DNA from: an uncultured Clostridia bacterium
GTDB lineage: Bacteria > Bacillota > Clostridia > Christensenellales > Borkfalkiaceae
DNA length: 29,766 nt
Assembly: GCA_934249215.1 (NCBI GenBank)
Contig: CAKQKN010000029.1
Span: 1 to 29,766 of the forward strand
Direction: 5' to 3'
The notes beneath the pieces are model-generated. The model saw only the letters and a list, made by a program, of their open reading frames with translations, searched no databases and was not told where the DNA came from. How positions within the stretch are numbered: the stretch's first letter is position 1; every line of letters begins with the position of its first letter. The translations under genes and the position numbers were made by a program. This document shows positions 28,078 through 29,766 of this stretch, in pieces.

Positions 28078-28716
28078 ATGTCGTTTTTTTCTAATTTTCA
28101 ATCCGATCGCTGTCCTTGTCAATTGACGGGCAATCCGCTCAACGGTCTTTGCGAAAAGGTATGCATACAAACCAAAAAGGTGTTCGATGCGTGTATAAAG
28201 CAGACTCAAGAGGACGGCATCGTGCTGAATCTGACCGATTTCAATCCCGCTTCGCCTACATATCCTCTTACCTTTTTGTCGGCAAAAAGTACGACCACGA
28301 AAGCAACGGTTACTGACGTGCAGATCGATCGTCTGACCGATCGCCCGAACTTCGCAAGAGTTCAGGTTACTTTGACCGTTCCTATGGAAGTAATTTATAC
28401 CGACGCGAATGGTGTGGAGGGGCGAGCGCTCAGCAGCACCACCCTTACGGGCGATGTGATTTTGTTCGTGCCCGAACCGTCGATTATTCCTTATAACGTG
28501 GAAGCGGTTGTTTCGATCGTAGCGCCCGAAGGCGTGTTCAATATCACCGACGCGACGTTCACCGTATCGTGCTGCGTTACCGTTATTCTGAAGATGGTGA
28601 TGGACGTGGAACTTCTCATTCCGTCGTACGGATATGCGACGATTCCGCCTTGCCAGGAGTATTCTAACGAGGTGTGCTCGGGGTTCTTTGAACTGCCGTT
28701 GTTTCCGAACAGTTGA
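28078..28716 (+). CDS. Unknown protein with Cys-rich N-terminus and beta-rich body
   Basis: A 212-residue protein without signal peptide. The N-terminus has cysteines at 12, 14, 25, 29 and 39 (CPC, then LCEKVCIQTKKVFDACIKQ). The body alternates hydrophobic and polar residues like a beta-sandwich (VQVTLTVPMEVIYTDANG, LTGDVILFVPE). A CC pair and two more cysteines stand near the end. The build recalls Cys-containing spore-surface proteins of Clostridia, but I cannot name a family. GGAGG lies 6 bases before the ATG. CATATATTA at 28039-28047 fits a sigma-K -10 (CATANNNTA) without a convincing -35. A strong hairpin terminator follows. Confidence 0.75.
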   Translation: MSFFSNFQSDRCPCQLTGNPLNGLCEKVCIQTKKVFDACIKQTQEDGIVLNLTDFNPASPTYPLTFLSAKSTTTKATVTDVQIDRLTDRPNFARVQVTLTVPMEVIYTDANGVEGRALSSTTLTGDVILFVPEPSIIPYNVEAVVSIVAPEGVFNITDATFTVSCCVTVILKMVMDVELLIPSYGYATIPPCQEYSNEVCSGFFELPLFPNS

Positions 28717-28767
28717 CGGAGTGCTCGGCTGAAAAGTTTGGCTATAGGTCGATTATCGACAAATTTA

Positions 28768-28797
28768 AACCGCCGCAAGTTTTTTGCGGCGGTTTTA
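28768..28797 (+). terminator. Rho-independent terminator after the Cys-rich protein gene
   Basis: AACCGCCGCAA (28768-28778) pairs perfectly with TTGCGGCGGTT (28784-28794), followed by TT and, 6 bases on, TTTTT. It may also serve the converging minus-strand gene. Confidence 0.85.
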
Positions 28798-28853
28798 CTG
28801 CGTTTTTGAGGGTAAATGTGCGATAACGGACTTATAGGTGGGGTTATCGGCAG

Positions 28854-29766
28854 TTATTTTTGCGGGGTACGGAGATATTCTTCCGCTTGTTTTATCGAGG
28901 TAAAACTCTTGAATCTGCACTCGATACCCGTGGCGTTAAGCTCCGCGATTATGTTCGAGGCGGTCTGCCAGTCGTTGGTTATAATAAGGTCGGTGGGGTG
29001 CTGTATGGCGTAGTATTTGGAAGAATATTTTCCCGACATGATCTTTCGGATTTTGAGCGTTCTGAGCGTCTTTGCGATTTTTTCGCGTTCTTCTTTTTCG
29101 CGAGCCGAACGGGCGTGCATACGCCTTAAGTCCGACGGGGAAAGTCGCCTTACGGAAACGGCGTTTATGATCTGAACGGCGTCGCCTTTCGTGAGTTTTT
29201 GAACGTCGATCGCCGAAAAATCTTCTTCGGAAAGCACCTTTTTGATGTAATCGAGTTGTTTTTGCGTGGCTTTTTCGAACTGCCAGCCGTAGTATTCGGT
29301 GAGATCCCAGAATCTCCGCTCGTCCGCGTATTCTTTTTCGAAAATTTTGTAAGCGCAGTCGAGCGCGTCCTGAAGATCGGTGCGCGGGCTTTCCTCATAT
29401 ACGAATCGATCGGCTTTTTCGTCGTAGCGGTAGCGCATAACGCAGGTTTTGGCGAGTTCGTCGATTGCCTTTATCCCTATGCGGTCGCCGCAAGAAAGCT
29501 GATAAACGAGGTCGCCGTTCGGCTTTTTCGTCCAGTTGATTTTGCGGGTGTAGACCCCTTGTTCTTCGGCGAAAAGTTTGACTGCGGTCGCGTTTGCGAT
29601 CCATGCTTCGGGACAATCCGCCGCGCTGTCGCAAATCTCGCGCATGTCGGTGAGCATGCCCTGAATTTTTTTGCGGTTGCGTGGCGGGACGGTTTCGGGA
29701 TCTATGCCCATAAGGTCGGGAGCCGTGCAGATCGAAAGTTTTCCGCAGATGCCCACGCAGTCGATG
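28854..29766 (-). CDS. Unknown protein, C-terminal part (runs off the right edge)
   Basis: The minus frame is open from the window edge to TAA at 28854, giving about 303 visible residues. A GTG at 29756 is only one possible start; the frame continues beyond it with no ribosome site, so the gene most likely begins outside. The visible part is hydrophilic and helical, with ATQKQLDYIKKVLSEEDFSA followed by LTKGDAVQIINAV, a pattern seen in several Clostridia proteins that end with a small 'TxKQ...TKxxA' helical module. The end reads HPTDLIITNDWQTASNIIAEL. I do not recognise the whole. There is no signal peptide or membrane segment. Confidence 0.7.
   Translation of the reverse strand, partial: IDCVGICGKLSICTAPDLMGIDPETVPPRNRKKIQGMLTDMREICDSAADCPEAWIANATAVKLFAEEQGVYTRKINWTKKPNGDLVYQLSCGDRIGIKAIDELAKTCVMRYRYDEKADRFVYEESPRTDLQDALDCAYKIFEKEYADERRFWDLTEYYGWQFEKATQKQLDYIKKVLSEEDFSAIDVQKLTKGDAVQIINAVSVRRLSPSDLRRMHARSAREKEEREKIAKTLRTLKIRKIMSGKYSSKYYAIQHPTDLIITNDWQTASNIIAELNATGIECRFKSFTSIKQAEEYLRTPQK

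Noticed and set aside
1..29766. CRISPR array, phage or defence genes
   Set aside because: No regularly spaced direct repeats and no Cas, phage structural, toxin or restriction gene seen. The repeats at 27 kb are not regularly spaced.

Overview
The window looks like a spore-forming Firmicute of class Clostridia with roughly balanced base composition, probably an uncultured gut lineage. The supporting evidence is SpoVT, a SpoVB-type flippase, a YabN/MazG protein and YunB; an L27 with the Firmicutes-type cleavable N-terminus; AGGAGG ribosome binding sites; and vegetative promoters with near-consensus -35/-10 boxes and 17-bp spacers. The genus cannot be named from sequence alone.

Layout. 33-2654 (minus): a ferrous iron uptake operon, feoA-feoB-Cys-rich FeoB partner, behind one clear promoter. 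2701-2996: a gene-free MITE-like element with inverted ends next to TA dinucleotides. 3142-3633 (minus): a small membrane protein with a zinc ribbon. 3787-8144 (plus): a sporulation/nucleotide cluster, spoVT, spoVB-like, yabN/mazG, dus, resembling the B. subtilis spoVT-yabM-yabN order. 8557-10291 (minus): a membrane-anchored ComEC-like metallo-hydrolase and an unknown membrane protein. 10449-11202 (plus): rplU-rpmA. 11398-12231: an OGG-type DNA glycosylase. 12401-17875 (plus): lipoate ligase followed by the glycine cleavage genes gcvT, gcvH, gcvPA, gcvPB. Here lplA would supply or salvage lipoate for GcvH; gcvPA carries an in-frame TAG. 17995-20423: a DHH phosphoesterase, SurE and YunB. 20581-20669: tRNA-Leu(UAA). 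21051-26379: a large YfhO-type membrane protein and a large parvulin-like lipoprotein. 26518-26949: dUTPase.

26950-28800 is accessory-like: a cluster of interspersed repeats, then a two-gene operon of very small lysine-rich ORFs behind a textbook sigma-G-type promoter, a possible 35-residue hydrophobic peptide, and an unrecognised Cys-containing protein. The right edge holds the C-terminal part of an unidentified minus-strand protein.

Most unusual points: (1) the amber codon in an otherwise intact gcvPA; (2) an interspersed repeat family with six copies, each carrying a small hairpin whose stem differs between copies while pairing is kept in most; (3) the MITE-like element and its solo ends; (4) the forespore-type promoter driving two tiny ORFs; (5) L27 with a Prp-type cleavable leader but no prp gene between rplU and rpmA.
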